A stretch of DNA of 6,115 bases from Candidatus Altarchaeales archaeon ex4484_96 (GTDB lineage Archaea > Altiarchaeota > Altiarchaeia > IMC4 > QMZM01): assembly GCA_002254405.1 (NCBI GenBank), contig NJDH01000050.1:1-6115 (forward strand), given 5' to 3'. This document shows positions 5,292 to 6,115 of this stretch, piece after piece. Positions within the stretch are counted from its first letter, which is position 1. The number at the start of each line of letters is the position of its first letter. The translations under genes and the position numbers were made by a program. Below the pieces are notes generated by a model that was given only the letters and a program-made list of their open reading frames with translations, had not been told where the DNA came from and ran no database searches.

Positions 5292-6115
5292 ATCCACACA
5301 ATCAATTTTATTTTAATCGGGCCCCAAAGGGATCTGACTCCACTAGCGCTCGCGGTTTCGAACTGCAGGGTGTCGGGGTCAAATTCTATGTCAACTATCC
5401 CATCGTTTTCTATGTCAATCTCTCTTAGCAGGCGATATACTGCATCGCATCCGGCATCATCTGTATGGTGGCTCTGGTTGGATGCGGTGTAGCTGCATTT
5501 TTTCGTTCCCCCGTAATAGGAGGGTATTGGTAGATTATTTGTGATGTTCCCATTTATGAATTCAATATCCCACAGGCATCCCTCATTTATTGAAAAAATA
5601 TTACCGTAGCCCACTAATGAAGGGACCCTGACGGTGTATATTGCTCTATCGTCTGCGGAGCAGTTTGTGCTGTTGCTTTGGGAGTCTCCTGTTCTGATGC
5701 CGATGTAGTTGTTTTCTCCTGACGCTATCTTGCTCCAGGGCGATCTGATGTTTATGACATATGGGTCTCCTAGGAAGATATATGGGGCACCGTAATCCCA
5801 TAGGCGGTATTCTGGGGGGATGCCTCCATATATGCTGTTGCTTATGTTGAGGTAGTCAGCCCAGTGTTCCCCTGAGTAGGAGGTTACTTTCATATCCGAT
5901 ACTGTTATATCCTGGGGTATGCTGACATTAGTAACGCATGTTATGGGTTCGTTGAATCGGGGGGTTTTTTTTGTTATCGTGATTTTACCATAATCTGATA
6001 TGTTCACTGCATTATAATAAAACTCTATGTATGATGTCGGGTAGCCGTAGAGTGTTGCATTCGTCGTGTTAGTAAGTGAACTTCCCCCCCCTAGAACAAT
6101 AGTCTGGGATGATAT
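5288..6115 (-). CDS. Extracellular beta-rich protein, 5' end beyond window
   Basis: The frame is open from the right edge (6115) to the TGA at 5288, giving 275 residues and continuing upstream. A GTG at 6007 could pass as a start, but the reading frame before it has the same Thr/Asn/Tyr-rich protein-like composition (NTTNATLYGY, YIEFYYNAVNISDY). I therefore treat the gene as truncated by the window. It shows many N-glycosylation sequons (NTT, NAT, NIS, NVS, NST, NCS, NIT, NQS), alternating beta-type sequence and a few Cys. DIENDGIVDIEF (about 234-245) has Asp/Asn spacing like a calcium-binding EF-hand/dockerin-type loop. The C-terminus is GPIKIKLIVWI, a hydrophobic strand. I do not recognise the family. 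With the coupled downstream gene it probably forms part of a cell-surface or pilus-like assembly, which is an inference from composition and context. Confidence 0.8.
   Translation of the reverse strand: MSSQTIVLGGGSSLTNTTNATLYGYPTSYIEFYYNAVNISDYGKITITKKTPRFNEPITCVTNVSIPQDITVSDMKVTSYSGEHWADYLNISNSIYGGIPPEYRLWDYGAPYIFLGDPYVINIRSPWSKIASGENNYIGIRTGDSQSNSTNCSADDRAIYTVRVPSLVGYGNIFSINEGCLWDIEFINGNITNNLPIPSYYGGTKKCSYTASNQSHHTDDAGCDAVYRLLREIDIENDGIVDIEFDPDTLQFETASASGVRSLWGPIKIKLIVWI

Noticed and set aside
5292..5297. GTG at 5295-5297 as start of the 651-residue protein
   Set aside because: The ATG two codons later forms an ATGA overlap with the upstream stop, a common coupling arrangement, and needs no rare start codon.
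5288..6007. GTG at 6005-6007 as the true start of the partial surface gene
   Set aside because: The same frame stays open to the window edge with matching composition and sequons, and no Shine-Dalgarno precedes the GTG. The gene is better read as 5'-truncated.

Overview
The window is archaeal chromosome. The evidence is an archaeal/eukaryotic-type ribosomal cluster (eL8/L7Ae, eS28, eL24), an archaeal-type glutamyl-tRNA synthetase with a long N-terminal extension, an archaeal-style RibD_C reductase, and secreted proteins rich in N-glycosylation sequons. Short intergenic gaps and Cys-rich surface proteins suggest an uncultivated lineage such as DPANN or Altiarchaeota, but that placement is only an impression. 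All genes except one lie on the minus strand, which explains why the strand shown is T/C-rich.

Layout from left to right. (1) Positions 1-842, minus: the translation cluster L7Ae (842-486), eS28 (477-286), eL24 (281 to beyond the left edge). Gaps are 4-8 bp. L7Ae has a strong Shine-Dalgarno (849-855). (2) Positions 843-955: the only sizeable intergenic region. It holds the L7Ae promoter/leader and a perfect 16-bp palindrome inside a longer inverted repeat. (3) Positions 956-2650, minus: gltX. (4) Positions 2651-2710: a 60-bp divergent promoter region with a palindromic TATA-like core. (5) Positions 2711-3334, plus: a RibD_C/ArfC-family reductase whose usual glycine motifs are altered. (6) Positions 3336-5291, minus: a 651-residue Cys-rich secreted or membrane-anchored protein, ending one base away from the convergent reductase gene. 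(7) Positions 5288-6115, minus: the C-terminal 275 residues of a second extracellular beta-rich protein, open at the right edge, overlapping gene (6) through an ATGA stop/start.

The left half is housekeeping: ribosome and sRNP proteins, Glu-tRNA supply, and probably riboflavin/F420 precursor synthesis. The right half is a translationally coupled cell-surface pair that I cannot assign to a named system. It is the most likely place for something undescribed. The reductase with the altered cofactor loop is the next most interesting item. There are no RNA genes, mobile elements or CRISPR arrays that I can see.
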